DNA of 64,000 bases, taken from Streptomyces sp. CB02058 (GTDB lineage: Bacteria; Actinomycetota; Actinomycetes; Streptomycetales; Streptomycetaceae). The translations under genes were made by a program, and so were the position numbers. Position 1 is the stretch's first letter; each line of letters starts with the position of its first letter. Below the pieces are notes generated by a model. It worked only from the letters and a program-made list of their open reading frames with translations, was not told the origin of the DNA and did no database searches. Shown piece by piece: positions 41,012-49,507 of this stretch. The stretch lies in the NCBI RefSeq assembly GCF_001905505.1, contig NZ_LIPG01000007.1, forward strand, positions 124,001-188,000, in the 5' to 3' direction.

Positions 41012-43572
41012 GTCTGGTCTCCTTCGCTGTGCTGCCTGAATGGGGATACGGATCCGCGTGCGGTGCGGCCCGGAGCGTCGGCCCCCGGTGCGGTCCCGCC
41101 TCCGCGGACCCATCCGTTGCGGTAGGCGGTCATACGGTCCCGCGCCTGCTCGGGGGTGCGCTCGACCGTGGGCGCGGGCCCCGGGCCGTGCGGCTCCCGC
41201 CCCTCCGCCACCGGCTGACGGCGCAGTTGGGGCACGAGGCTGGCCTGCCGGACCCGGCGGGGCAGTTCCCCGTCGTCGTCGGCGGAGCGGGCACGGCGGT
41301 GCAGGGTGGTCACGGGCGCGGGCCCGGCGTCCGGCCCGGGACGCGGCGCCGTCTGCGTGCGTGGTTCGAGTGCGGGTACGGCGACCGGCGCGGGGAACGC
41401 GGTGGGGCGTGGGCCCGCCGGGCCCGTCCGGCTGTCGTCGTCCCTGGACACCGTCGTCGAGTGGGCCTCGTCGTCGGCCCGGCCGGCCGTCTCGCCCTCG
41501 GGCAGGCTGCTCTGGAGGAGCGCGGTCGGCAGGAGCACCACAGCGGTCGTGCCCCCGTAGGCGGACGTGCGCAGCTGGACCTTGATGTGGTGGCGGGCGG
41601 AGAGCCTGCTGACCACGAAGAGGCCGAGCCGGTCGCTGTCGAAGAGGTCGAGGGTCTCGGACTGTTCGATGCGCCGGTTGGCCTCGCCGAGCAGTTCCTG
41701 CCCCATACCGAGTCCGCGGTCCTCGATCTCCAGGGCGTAGCCGTTGCCCACGGGTTCGCCGCTGATCCGCACCTTGGTGTGGGGCGGTGAGAACTGCGCC
41801 GCGTTCTCCACGAGTTCGGCCAGCAGATGGGTGAGGTCGGCCACGGCCGCGCCCTTCACTCCCGCGTCCGGCAGCGCCCGTACCTCCACCCGGGCGTAGT
41901 CCTCGATCTCCGAGACCGCCGCGCGCACCACGTTGGTCATCGGTACGGGCATCCGCCAGGCGCGTCCCGGGGCGGCGCCGGAGAGGATGATCAGGCTCTC
42001 CGCGTGCCGCCTCATGCGGGTGGTGAGGTGGTCGAGGCGGAACAGGTCGCCGAGTTCGCCCGGGTCCTCCGCCCTGCGCTCCATGCCGTCGAGCAGGGCG
42101 AGCTGGCGGTGGACGAGGACCTGGCTGCGACGGGCCAGGTTGACGAAGACGCCGGAGATGCCGCTGGCGAGCTCGGCGCGTTCGACGGCGGCGTCGAGGG
42201 CGGCGCGGTGCACGGTGTCGAGTGCCTCGCCCACCTGTCCGATCTCGTCGTGGGAGTGCCGTCCGGCCGGTGCCTCGGCGCCGACGTCGATCTCCTCGCC
42301 GGTACGCAGGCGCCGCATGGCGTGGGGCAGTTTGCGCCAGGCGATCTCCAGTGCGCTGTCGCGCAGGCTGACGAGTTCGACGACGAGCGCGCGGCCGATC
42401 CGTACGGAGATCACCAACGAGCCGGCGACGGCGAGGAAACCGAGGACGACGGCTGCTCCGGCTGGGCTGAACAAGGCCCTCGTGAAGGCGCCGCCGCTGT
42501 CCGTGGCGCGGTCGCCCGCGTCCTTATCCATGGCGAGCAGCCCTGTGCGCACCTCGGCCGTGTCCCTCTCCCAGGCGGCGGTGGACACCGCCTTCGCGGC
42601 ACGGCGGCCGGGCGGCGCCGCGAGCACGCTGTCCTCGGCGGCGGTGAGCCTGCGGTAGGCACCCTGGCCGGTGAGGTTCCGCCATGCCCGGTCGGCCCGG
42701 GGCGGCAGATCTGCCGCCGCCGTCCCGGCCAGGCTGCGGCGGGTCGCGACGGCGCCGGTGAACAGCCTCAGCTCCTCCCCGGCGAGCGTGCCGGTCAGTG
42801 CCGCGGACGCCAGCAGGGCTTCCTCACGGGCCAGCATCTCCCCGCTGCGGCCCAGTTCGAGCAGGACCCGGGCCTCGGAACCGGTCTCGGCGACCTGGAT
42901 GCCGGTCAGGGCGCCGGACACCCCGAACCCGGCGGTGATGGTCTCGGTGTACCGGGTGTACGCGTCGGCGCCCGTGGCCGTGCCGTCCTCGGAGGGGTTC
43001 AGGAGGTCGGCGCGCAGGGTGCGGAGTTCCCGGGCCCTGTCCAGGAAGGTGCCGAGCCTGGCAGCGGCTTTCGCGGGAAGGAGGCCGGCGTCGGCGACGG
43101 TGTGGTCGTCGCCCAGGCTCAGCTCTCCCAGGGCGGCGTCCGTCCGTCCGGCCTGCTGCTTCAGGGCTGCGGCGTGGCCGGTACCGGGCGATGCCGACTG
43201 GCGCAGGGCGGCGGTGCGTTCGCCCTGGAGGGCGCTCACGGCCGCGGTGACGGGGGCCCGCACGGTGGTGTCGACGCGCTGCACCTCGCGCAGGCGTGCC
43301 ACGTCCTGTGCGGTGGTGACGGTGGCGAATCCCCAGAGTGCGAGCAGCGATACGACGGGCACCATCAGCAGCGAGATGATCTTCGCCCGTACGGTCCTGG
43401 GCCTGAGCGAGCCCCGCGCGGGCGGGTTGCCCGCAGGCGTGGGCGGTCCCGCCTCCCGGTCGGGACGTTCGTCCGCCGGCGGTCCGGCATGTGCGCGTCG
43501 TCCGCGCGGCGGTGTCACGGGCCGGCCGGTGTGCGCACCGGGGTCCGGGGTCGTCGTGCGGGGTGTGCGCAT
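41008..43572 (-). CDS. cvnA: CvnA, membrane sensor histidine kinase-like protein of the conservon
   Basis: 854 aa. A disordered Pro/Arg-rich N-terminus (1-60) leads to a first membrane helix (IISLLMVPVVSLLALWGFATV, about 65-86). An extracellular helical domain of the nitrate/nitrite-sensor type (90-370) and a second helix (AAVVLGFLAVAGSLVISVRIG) follow. Then come a HAMP-like linker (GRHSHDEIGQVGEAL), the dimerisation helices with FRLDHLTTRMRRHAESLIILSG, and the GHKL ATPase (LLAELVENAAQFSPPHTKVRI, EDRGLGM, GLGLFVV-type DRLGLFVVSRL). A long disordered tail ends SPFRQHSEGDQT. Whether it phosphorylates anything is uncertain in this family. The ATG at 43572 follows GAGG. Confidence 0.9.
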   Translation of the reverse strand: MRTPRTTTPDPGAHTGRPVTPPRGRRAHAGPPADERPDREAGPPTPAGNPPARGSLRPRTVRAKIISLLMVPVVSLLALWGFATVTTAQDVARLREVQRVDTTVRAPVTAAVSALQGERTAALRQSASPGTGHAAALKQQAGRTDAALGELSLGDDHTVADAGLLPAKAAARLGTFLDRARELRTLRADLLNPSEDGTATGADAYTRYTETITAGFGVSGALTGIQVAETGSEARVLLELGRSGEMLAREEALLASAALTGTLAGEELRLFTGAVATRRSLAGTAAADLPPRADRAWRNLTGQGAYRRLTAAEDSVLAAPPGRRAAKAVSTAAWERDTAEVRTGLLAMDKDAGDRATDSGGAFTRALFSPAGAAVVLGFLAVAGSLVISVRIGRALVVELVSLRDSALEIAWRKLPHAMRRLRTGEEIDVGAEAPAGRHSHDEIGQVGEALDTVHRAALDAAVERAELASGISGVFVNLARRSQVLVHRQLALLDGMERRAEDPGELGDLFRLDHLTTRMRRHAESLIILSGAAPGRAWRMPVPMTNVVRAAVSEIEDYARVEVRALPDAGVKGAAVADLTHLLAELVENAAQFSPPHTKVRISGEPVGNGYALEIEDRGLGMGQELLGEANRRIEQSETLDLFDSDRLGLFVVSRLSARHHIKVQLRTSAYGGTTAVVLLPTALLQSSLPEGETAGRADDEAHSTTVSRDDDSRTGPAGPRPTAFPAPVAVPALEPRTQTAPRPGPDAGPAPVTTLHRRARSADDDGELPRRVRQASLVPQLRRQPVAEGREPHGPGPAPTVERTPEQARDRMTAYRNGWVRGGGTAPGADAPGRTARGSVSPFRQHSEGDQT

Positions 43573-43648
43573 GGCCTCCTCGTTCCGGGTGGGGAGCTTT
43601 CCGCCCCGAATGCTGTGTACGACGGGTGAGCCGCGGTGCTCGCGGCGG

Positions 43649-44446
43649 TCAGGGGGCCTGGGCCGTCGCGGGCCGTTCGGCACGCGCGTCGTCGAAGGGA
43701 ACGGGCGCGACGTCCGTACGGTGTTCCCGCGCCGCCGGTGACAGGGCGACGAATGCCGAGGTCAGGAAGAGGTACGACCCGAGGCCGACGGCGAGGGGGA
43801 AGATGAACTGCATGACGGTGGCCCCGGGAAGAACGGCAGCCGAGGGTGTGACCTCGACGCCGACGGCCAGCATCCCGGTGTAGTGCATGCTGCTGACGGC
43901 GGCGCCCATGACGAGCGACGCCATGGCCACCGCCCCCGGCGACTTGATGTTGAGCGCTGCCCAGAGTGCCGCTGTCGCCGCTACGACGGCGATGACGACG
44001 GAGATGGTCACCAGCAGCGGGTCGAAGGCGACGGTGCCGTGGAGCCGCAGGGCGGCCATGCCCAGGTAGTGCATGCTGGCGACGCCGAGCCCGGTGGTGA
44101 GGCCCCCGATGAAGAGAGCGCGCGAGCGGTCCCGGCTGTAGCCGACGGTGAAGACTCCCGCCCCCACCACCAGCATGGCGACCAGGAGGCTGAGCAGGGT
44201 GAGCGGTACGTCGTAGCGGATGTCGGTGCCGGTGACGCCGAAGCCGAGCATGGCGACGAAATGCATCGTCCAGATGCCCGTGCCGATGGCGGAGGCGGCG
44301 GTGAACAGCCAGTTGCGGCGCGAGCGGCCGCTGGTGCCCAGTGCGCGCACGGTGCACCGCAGCCCGAGCGCGGCGCCGATCGATGCCATCGCGTACGACA
44401 GCACGGGGGTCAGCCAGCCGAAGGTGGCGTGGTCCAGGTGTCCCAT
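43649..44446 (-). CDS. MHYT-domain membrane sensor
   Basis: 265 aa with seven membrane helices. The three MHYT-type signatures are MHFVAM, MHYLGM and MHYTGM, each in a helix facing the outside. They are thought to bind copper and sense diatomic gases or redox state. As is usual for actinomycete members, no catalytic domain follows; the C-terminal 30 residues are disordered. The gene lies 76 bp upstream of cvnA on the same strand, so it may be the first gene of the conservon operon and supply an additional input. That link is inferred from position. Confidence 0.88.
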   Translation of the reverse strand: MGHLDHATFGWLTPVLSYAMASIGAALGLRCTVRALGTSGRSRRNWLFTAASAIGTGIWTMHFVAMLGFGVTGTDIRYDVPLTLLSLLVAMLVVGAGVFTVGYSRDRSRALFIGGLTTGLGVASMHYLGMAALRLHGTVAFDPLLVTISVVIAVVAATAALWAALNIKSPGAVAMASLVMGAAVSSMHYTGMLAVGVEVTPSAAVLPGATVMQFIFPLAVGLGSYLFLTSAFVALSPAAREHRTDVAPVPFDDARAERPATAQAP

Positions 44447-44607
44447 GGATCCGGGACGCTAGCCCGCACCAGGGCGCACTTCAGGGGCGCATTTCGAAAG
44501 CAGATGAAATATGACAGAGAGAGGGTCCCGAACGATCGGCCACAGTTCGAACGAGTACGCCGCCTCACGTCGTTTCGTTCAGCTGCGGACTGCGCGATCA
44601 TGTCCGC

Positions 44608-45207
44608 ATGGCCGACGACCACACACACGTCCAGGACTTCTTCTCCGTGCGGGCGGCGGACTGGGACAGCCGCTTCCCCGATGACGGACCCGCCTACGCC
44701 GCTGCCGTCGGAGAGCTCGGTCTGCGCCCGGGCGACACCGTGCTCGACGCGGGCTGCGGTACGGCACGCGCGCTGCCCGCCCTGCGTGCGGCGGTCGGTG
44801 GCGGCGGGACGGTGCTCGGGGCCGATCTGACGCCCGAGATGCTCGACGCGGCCCGGCGGACGGGCAGGGAGACGAGCGGCGTGCTGCTCCTGGCGGACGC
44901 CCAACGGCTGCCGCTGCGCGGCGGAACCCTCGACGCGGTCTTCGCGGCCGGGCTGATCTCGCATCTGACGCACCCGGCACACGGCCTCTCGGAGCTGGCT
45001 CGGGTGGTACGTCCGGGCGGCAGGCTCGCGCTGTTCCACCCGATCGGGCGGGCCGCGCTGGCCGCCCGGCACGGCCGCGCCCTCTCGGAGGACGACCTCA
45101 GGTCCGAGCCCGGTCTCGCACCCCTGCTGGCGCAGTCGGGCTGGCGGCTGGAGTCGTACACCGACGAGGACGACCGGTTCCTGGTGCTCGCCGTGCGAAC
45201 CGGCTGA
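44608..45207 (+). CDS. Class I SAM-dependent methyltransferase
   Basis: 199 aa. Motif I is VLDAGCGTARALPAL; the acidic residue of motif II is in VLGADLTPEMLDAARR; motif post-II is LLLADAQRLPL; motif III is ELARVVRPGGRLALFHPIG. It is of the UbiE/Methyltransf_11 type, and the substrate is unknown. The preceding 160 bp (44447-44607) is AT-rich for this genome and presumably holds the divergent promoters of this gene and the MHYT gene. Confidence 0.82.
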   Translation: MADDHTHVQDFFSVRAADWDSRFPDDGPAYAAAVGELGLRPGDTVLDAGCGTARALPALRAAVGGGGTVLGADLTPEMLDAARRTGRETSGVLLLADAQRLPLRGGTLDAVFAAGLISHLTHPAHGLSELARVVRPGGRLALFHPIGRAALAARHGRALSEDDLRSEPGLAPLLAQSGWRLESYTDEDDRFLVLAVRTG

Positions 45208-45243
45208 GCGGGGGCGGCCGGCCGGGTGCCGGCTCCGCGCGGC

Positions 45244-46146
45244 TCACTCGGCCGGGGTCTCCGCGGACCGGCCGTGCGGCACGGGGCAGCCGCGGACGCC
45301 CGGGGTGGGGAAGGTGCCGAGCCCGGACACCTCGTAGCCGTCCGGGTAGCCCTTGATCTCGGGGTTCTGGCGGGCGTAGTGCGGGGTGGAACGCGGCGGG
45401 AGGAGGCGCACGGCGCGCGCTCGCAGGCGCAGGGCGCCGCGGGTCAGCCCGCGGGCGAGGGGCCCCGGCGGCGCGTACCGGAAGGTCCGCAGCAGCGAGT
45501 CGTCGAGCAGGGCGAGGCTCGCCCCGCGGACGAGGGGCGCGAGCGGACGGGGGTACCAGGAGCCCATGAGGGCCAGGGTGGCGTCGGAGACCGAGCGTGC
45601 GCCCTCGTCCCAGCCGAAGTGTGCGTCCTCGTAGCTGTCGAGGACCCGCTCGAAGTCCTCGTAGGTCTGCGGGACGTCCTGGATGCCCATGCGGGCGCCG
45701 AGCGTGCGGTAGTAGGCGGCGAAGGCGCGTAGCTCGTGGCCGGAGAGCCTGCGCCAGCCGTAGGAGTCGATCCAGCGCTTGGGGGTCACGACGAAGGTGC
45801 AGAGCACATAGCGCATGTCGTCGTTGCTGATGTCGTAGCTGCGGTGCATCCGGTTGATCCGGCGGACCGCCGTGCGCCCCGCCTCGCTGTCGAATCCGTG
45901 CTCCACGACGGCGTCCAGGAGCAGCGAGGTGTCGTCGTACCTCTTCTGCGGGCGCTCCGTCAGCTCCCCTGTCTCCGCGAGCAGTCGGCCGATGCTGGGG
46001 ACCGCGTAGGTGCGGTACAGGGCGAGTTCGAGCGCTCGGGTGATGTCCCAGGGGAATTCGTACGTCACGGTGAGCCGGTAGATCTCGAGGAAGTCCCGTT
46101 CCGGGTCCAGGCGCTGGATCTCCTTGAGCCGTTCGAACCGCTTCAC
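45244..46146 (-). CDS. Oxygenase-MpaB-family (DUF2236) protein
   Basis: 300 aa from a GTG with GGAG upstream. LDPERDFLEIYRLTVTYEFPWDITRALELALYRTYAVPSIGRLL is the N-terminal helical pair of the family. RINRMHRSYDISNDDMRYVLCTFVVTPKRWIDSYGWRRLSGHELRAFAAYYRTLGARMGI contains the His/Arg residues that, in the latex-clearing protein Lcp and MpaB, hold heme b. A heme-binding oxygenase is therefore suggested, with substrate unknown. No signal peptide is visible. Confidence 0.8.
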   Translation of the reverse strand: MKRFERLKEIQRLDPERDFLEIYRLTVTYEFPWDITRALELALYRTYAVPSIGRLLAETGELTERPQKRYDDTSLLLDAVVEHGFDSEAGRTAVRRINRMHRSYDISNDDMRYVLCTFVVTPKRWIDSYGWRRLSGHELRAFAAYYRTLGARMGIQDVPQTYEDFERVLDSYEDAHFGWDEGARSVSDATLALMGSWYPRPLAPLVRGASLALLDDSLLRTFRYAPPGPLARGLTRGALRLRARAVRLLPPRSTPHYARQNPEIKGYPDGYEVSGLGTFPTPGVRGCPVPHGRSAETPAE

Positions 46147-46348
46147 CGTGCTCTCCCCCTCGTCGGCCGGAGGCACCACCCTACGGGGACGCGGAGGGCC
46201 GGCACCACGGTGCGAGGGGCGTGCGTGGCGCGTCCGCACCTTCTGTGCAGGTCGGCGTCATCGCTTGTCAGGGCCTCGACGAGGGGGTTACCGAGTAGTT
46301 AAGGTGCGCCGACGGATACGACCGATCCAACGGATGAGGGAGGGTGCT

Positions 46349-47266
46349 GTGGCTGGGACGGACGACACGGTCGCCGAAGAGGACTCGCTGTTCGTGCTGA
46401 CCGCGGTGCTGCTGACTCCCGCGCAGTTTCCTAGCGTGCTGGGCGACGACTACGTGGCCGCGTGCGACGGGCTCGGCCTGGAGCCGTACGCCGAGGGGTA
46501 CGGCCTGGTGCTCGGCCAGGACAGCGGCGGCGCACGGTGGACGGTGGTCGTGGACGACGTCTCGCTGGTGGCCGTCGCCATCGCCTCGTGGGACTGCGGG
46601 ATGGAGTACGACCTCTCCCCCGACGACCGCTCGGTGGTGTGCGCACTGCCGGGGTGGCCGCTCGAGCTGGCGGTCGCGACGCCCGGGGTGCCCGAGCCGC
46701 ACGATCCGCTCCCCGGCCCGGAGGACGAGGCGCTGAAGCCGCTGACACCGCCGGACACCTCGGTGTGGGGGGCTCCGCAGCGGAGGCTCGGAGCGGACGA
46801 GATCGCTCTTCAGTGGTCGGCCTGGCGCGAGCAGATCGATGACGAGACCGCGTTCGGCGCGTCCGGGGCCGGATCGGAGTCCGGATCCGGGGCGGACTCC
46901 GCGTCGGATGCCGCCGGGACGGGAGAGCAGGGGGCGGACGGGTCGCAGGCGCCCGATGCCGACGAGGAGACCGGTGGAGCAGCCGCCGGATCCGGGCAGC
47001 ACCCCGGCGTACGCAGGGCGCTCGAAGCGGCCCGGGCCTATGTGGCCTCCCCGCCCCCGCCCGGCCGGATACGTTCCGCGTTCGCCCCCGGTGGGGCCCG
47101 CACCCTGCGTGCCGACGGACCGGGCTGGTCCCTGGTCGCGAGGACGGACGACATCGCCTTCATCCTGCTGGACGAGGAGCCCGGCGAGGTCATGACGGTC
47201 GGCCGGGGCCCTGAGCTGCCCGGGCTGCTCGAGGCGCTCGACGCACTGGCCGTCCGGCCGTCCTGA
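46349..47266 (+). CDS. Hypothetical protein with a long Gly/Ser/Asp-rich linker
   Basis: 305 aa from a GTG with AGGGAGG five bases upstream; an ATG at 46334 overlaps that site. An N-terminal folded part (10-155; SLFVLTAVLLTPAQFPSVLGDDYVAACDGLGLEPYAEGYGLVL, WTVVVDDVSLVAVAIASWDC) is joined by a linker at 168-220 (GASGAGSESGSGADSASD) to a C-terminal part (225-305) with RTLRADGPGWSLVARTDDIAFILLDEEPGEVMTVGRG. No family is recognised. Two globular halves on a flexible tether are implied. Confidence 0.68.
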   Translation: MAGTDDTVAEEDSLFVLTAVLLTPAQFPSVLGDDYVAACDGLGLEPYAEGYGLVLGQDSGGARWTVVVDDVSLVAVAIASWDCGMEYDLSPDDRSVVCALPGWPLELAVATPGVPEPHDPLPGPEDEALKPLTPPDTSVWGAPQRRLGADEIALQWSAWREQIDDETAFGASGAGSESGSGADSASDAAGTGEQGADGSQAPDADEETGGAAAGSGQHPGVRRALEAARAYVASPPPPGRIRSAFAPGGARTLRADGPGWSLVARTDDIAFILLDEEPGEVMTVGRGPELPGLLEALDALAVRPS

Positions 47267-47314
47267 CCGGCACCCCACGGACCGCCGGATCGGTCTCACC
47301 GGCACCTCACGGAG

Positions 47315-47352
47315 GACACGGACCGCCGGGCCCTGCCGCGGCGGTCCGTGTC
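47315..47352. terminator. Bidirectional hairpin terminator
   Basis: A perfect 13-bp stem (GACACGGACCGCC and its complement) closes a 12-base loop between the convergent genes ending at 47266 and 47367. Confidence 0.8.
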
Positions 47353-47366
47353 CGTGGGCGTCGGTG

Positions 47367-47888
47367 CTACACGCGCTCCAGCGGCCGGTGCGGCTCGGCG
47401 GGCAGCACGGCGCTGATCCGGTCGCCGGGGCGCACGGCCCCGCCCGTCCTGACGATGCCCATGATTCCGGCCTTGCGGAGGATGGTGCCGTCGTCCGCGC
47501 GGCCGACGACCTGCTTGAGCAGTCCTGCCTGGAAGGCCTCGATCTGCAGGCAGGGATTGCGCAGGCCGGTGACCTCGACGACGGCCTCGTCGCCGAGGTG
47601 CAGCAGGGTACCCACGGGAAGCGCGAGAAGATCGAGTCCGCTGGTGGTGACGTTCTCCCCGAGATCGCCCGGGGCCACCTCGAAACCGGCCTCCCGCAGC
47701 TCGCCGAAGAGCTCCTCGTGGATGAGGTGGACCTGGCGCAGATTGGGCTGGGTCGGGTCCTGGGCGACGCGGGAGCGGTGCTTGACCGTGACACCGGCGT
47801 GCACGTCGCCCTCCACTCCGAGTCCGGCCAGGAGCGTGATGCTGTCCCTGTTCGGCTTGGTGAACGCGTACACACCGTTGCTGCTCAC
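47367..47888 (-). CDS. MOSC-domain protein
   Basis: 173 aa. ITLLAGLGVEGDVHAG, QVHLIHEELFGELREAGFEVAPGDLGENVTTSGLDLLALPVG and VVEVTGLRNPCLQIEAFQAGLLKQV form the MOSC domain, with the conserved Cys in NPC that contacts the molybdenum cofactor or sulfur. Stand-alone MOSC proteins of this size resemble YiiM-type proteins, which detoxify hydroxylated nucleobases; that assignment here is by similarity of domain only. It follows the 60-aa membrane protein by 17 bp on the same strand. Confidence 0.82.
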   Translation of the reverse strand: MSSNGVYAFTKPNRDSITLLAGLGVEGDVHAGVTVKHRSRVAQDPTQPNLRQVHLIHEELFGELREAGFEVAPGDLGENVTTSGLDLLALPVGTLLHLGDEAVVEVTGLRNPCLQIEAFQAGLLKQVVGRADDGTILRKAGIMGIVRTGGAVRPGDRISAVLPAEPHRPLERV

Positions 47889-47905
47889 CGCGGTGACCGT
47901 GCTGT

Positions 47906-48088
47906 TCAGCGTCCTATCTCCTTACGGCTGATCCTGCGGAGCCTGCGCCTCTGCGACGGGTCGAGCATGAGGTAACCCACGGTGGGCACCCCGATGAGGA
48001 CCAGCAGTGACCACCAGAATCCGATGAACGGAATCAGGACGACTGCCGCGACGACTCCCCCGATGGCGATCTTTGCACCGTTCGACAT
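47906..48088 (-). CDS. Small two-helix membrane protein
   Basis: 60 aa. Two hydrophobic segments (IAIGGVVAAVVLIPFIGFWW and LLVLIGVPTVGYLML) are followed by a strongly basic cytosolic tail (QRRRLRRISRKEIGR). GGAGG lies upstream of the ATG. The product has no recognised function. It is the first gene of a likely pair with the MOSC gene. Confidence 0.68.
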   Translation of the reverse strand: MSNGAKIAIGGVVAAVVLIPFIGFWWSLLVLIGVPTVGYLMLDPSQRRRLRRISRKEIGR

Positions 48089-48183
48089 GATCCGTGCCTC
48101 CTTCGCGGCCGGAGCCGCTCCTGTGGGGAGAACGCCTGTGGGCGCCCGTCGGTTCCGGCTCCGCGGGAAAGGTGCCGCGGGGC

Positions 48184-49248
48184 CTACCTGAGGGGCTCGC
48201 CGACCTCGTGCATGTGCTGCAGCGCCTGGCGGTAGGACTCGATGAGCCCCGTCTCCGCGTAGGGCATGCCGATCGACGCGCAGTGCGCCTTCACGAGGGG
48301 CTGCGCCAGCCGCAGATGGGGCCGGGGCATGCTCGGGAAGAGGTGGTGCTCGATCTGGTAGTTCAGGCCGCCGAGGAACCAGTCGGTGAGGACGGCGCCG
48401 CGCACGTTGCGCGAGGTGAGGACCTGGCGCTGGAGGTGGCCCCAGCGGTCGCCGTCGGGGTCGGGCATCTCCATGCCCTTGTGGTTCGGGGCGAACGCCA
48501 TGCCCAGGTGGAGACCGAACAGCGCGTGGTGCACCAGGGCGAAGACGACGGCCTTGCCCGGGGACATGGTGGTCAGCAGCAGGGTCACGTACAGCGCGAG
48601 GTGTCCGGCGAGCAGACCGCCGGACAGGGCGCGTTCACGGGCGGGCTGGCGGCTCAGGAACTGGAAGCCGTAGATCTTGAGGGCGATGCCTTCGAGGAGC
48701 AGCATCGGGAAGAAGAGGCGCGCCTGGTTGCGGGTGAGCCAGCGGGCGAAGCCCTCGCGCTGCGCGGCCTGCTTCTGGGTCCACACCAGGGCTCCGACCC
48801 CGACGTCGGGGTCCTTGTCGATGTGGTTGGGGTTGGCGTGGTGGCGTACGTGCTTGTCGTTCCACCAGGCCTCGTTCATGCCGAGGAGCAGGTTGGCGTG
48901 CACGAGTCCGGTGACCCTGCTCGCCCTGCGGTCGCCGGATATCTGGGCATGCCCGGCATCGTGCCCGAAGAAGGCGGTACGGGTCCACAGGACGGCCAGC
49001 GGCAGCGCGAGGAAGAGGTTCCACCAGGAGTCGCCGATGAGCACCACCCCCGTGATCACCGCCGCCGACGCGATCAGATTGGCCGCGATGCCTGCCGCGT
49101 ACCAGCCGGTGCGCCGTTCCAGCAGTCCCTGCCCCTTGACGGTTTTCAGGAGCGGTGCGAAATCACTGCCGGCGGTACGGGTGTCCGCGGGAATCTCCGA
49201 TCCCTCGCGGGGGTGTTGCTCAACGGTGGCTTCTACCGCCTGGGGCAT
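48184..49248 (-). CDS. Membrane fatty acid desaturase (acyl-lipid front-end type)
   Basis: 354 aa. The three His boxes are HDAGH, HVRHH and QIEHH in LNYQIEHHLFPSMPRPHL. The Gln of the third box is typical of front-end desaturases and sphingolipid-type enzymes, although bacterial members often act as delta-9 or other acyl-lipid desaturases. About four membrane helices surround the boxes. It introduces a double bond into membrane acyl chains using O2 and a ferredoxin or NADPH electron donor, which is not encoded nearby. GGAGAC precedes the ATG. Confidence 0.88.
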   Translation of the reverse strand: MPQAVEATVEQHPREGSEIPADTRTAGSDFAPLLKTVKGQGLLERRTGWYAAGIAANLIASAAVITGVVLIGDSWWNLFLALPLAVLWTRTAFFGHDAGHAQISGDRRASRVTGLVHANLLLGMNEAWWNDKHVRHHANPNHIDKDPDVGVGALVWTQKQAAQREGFARWLTRNQARLFFPMLLLEGIALKIYGFQFLSRQPARERALSGGLLAGHLALYVTLLLTTMSPGKAVVFALVHHALFGLHLGMAFAPNHKGMEMPDPDGDRWGHLQRQVLTSRNVRGAVLTDWFLGGLNYQIEHHLFPSMPRPHLRLAQPLVKAHCASIGMPYAETGLIESYRQALQHMHEVGEPLR

Positions 49249-49507
49249 GACGTCTCCGGTTTCTGGGCAACTGCGCTGACCTCGTCAAAACGTACGGAGG
49301 GCGGGCCTGCGGCAGCCATGGCGCCATCACCCCGGCCGTGCGGGGGCAATCCCCCGTGTCCGGTGGTGGGGACAGCTGTACCCCAGGCTTCAGAAGGCAG
49401 GAACGAGCGAGGTGGGTCACTGCGCGTTTCTCCCGGGGCGGGCCGTGAGTGAGGTACCCTCGGCGACCCCGGGCTCACTAGTCAAATTTGAGGAATCTGA
49501 CATCGCT

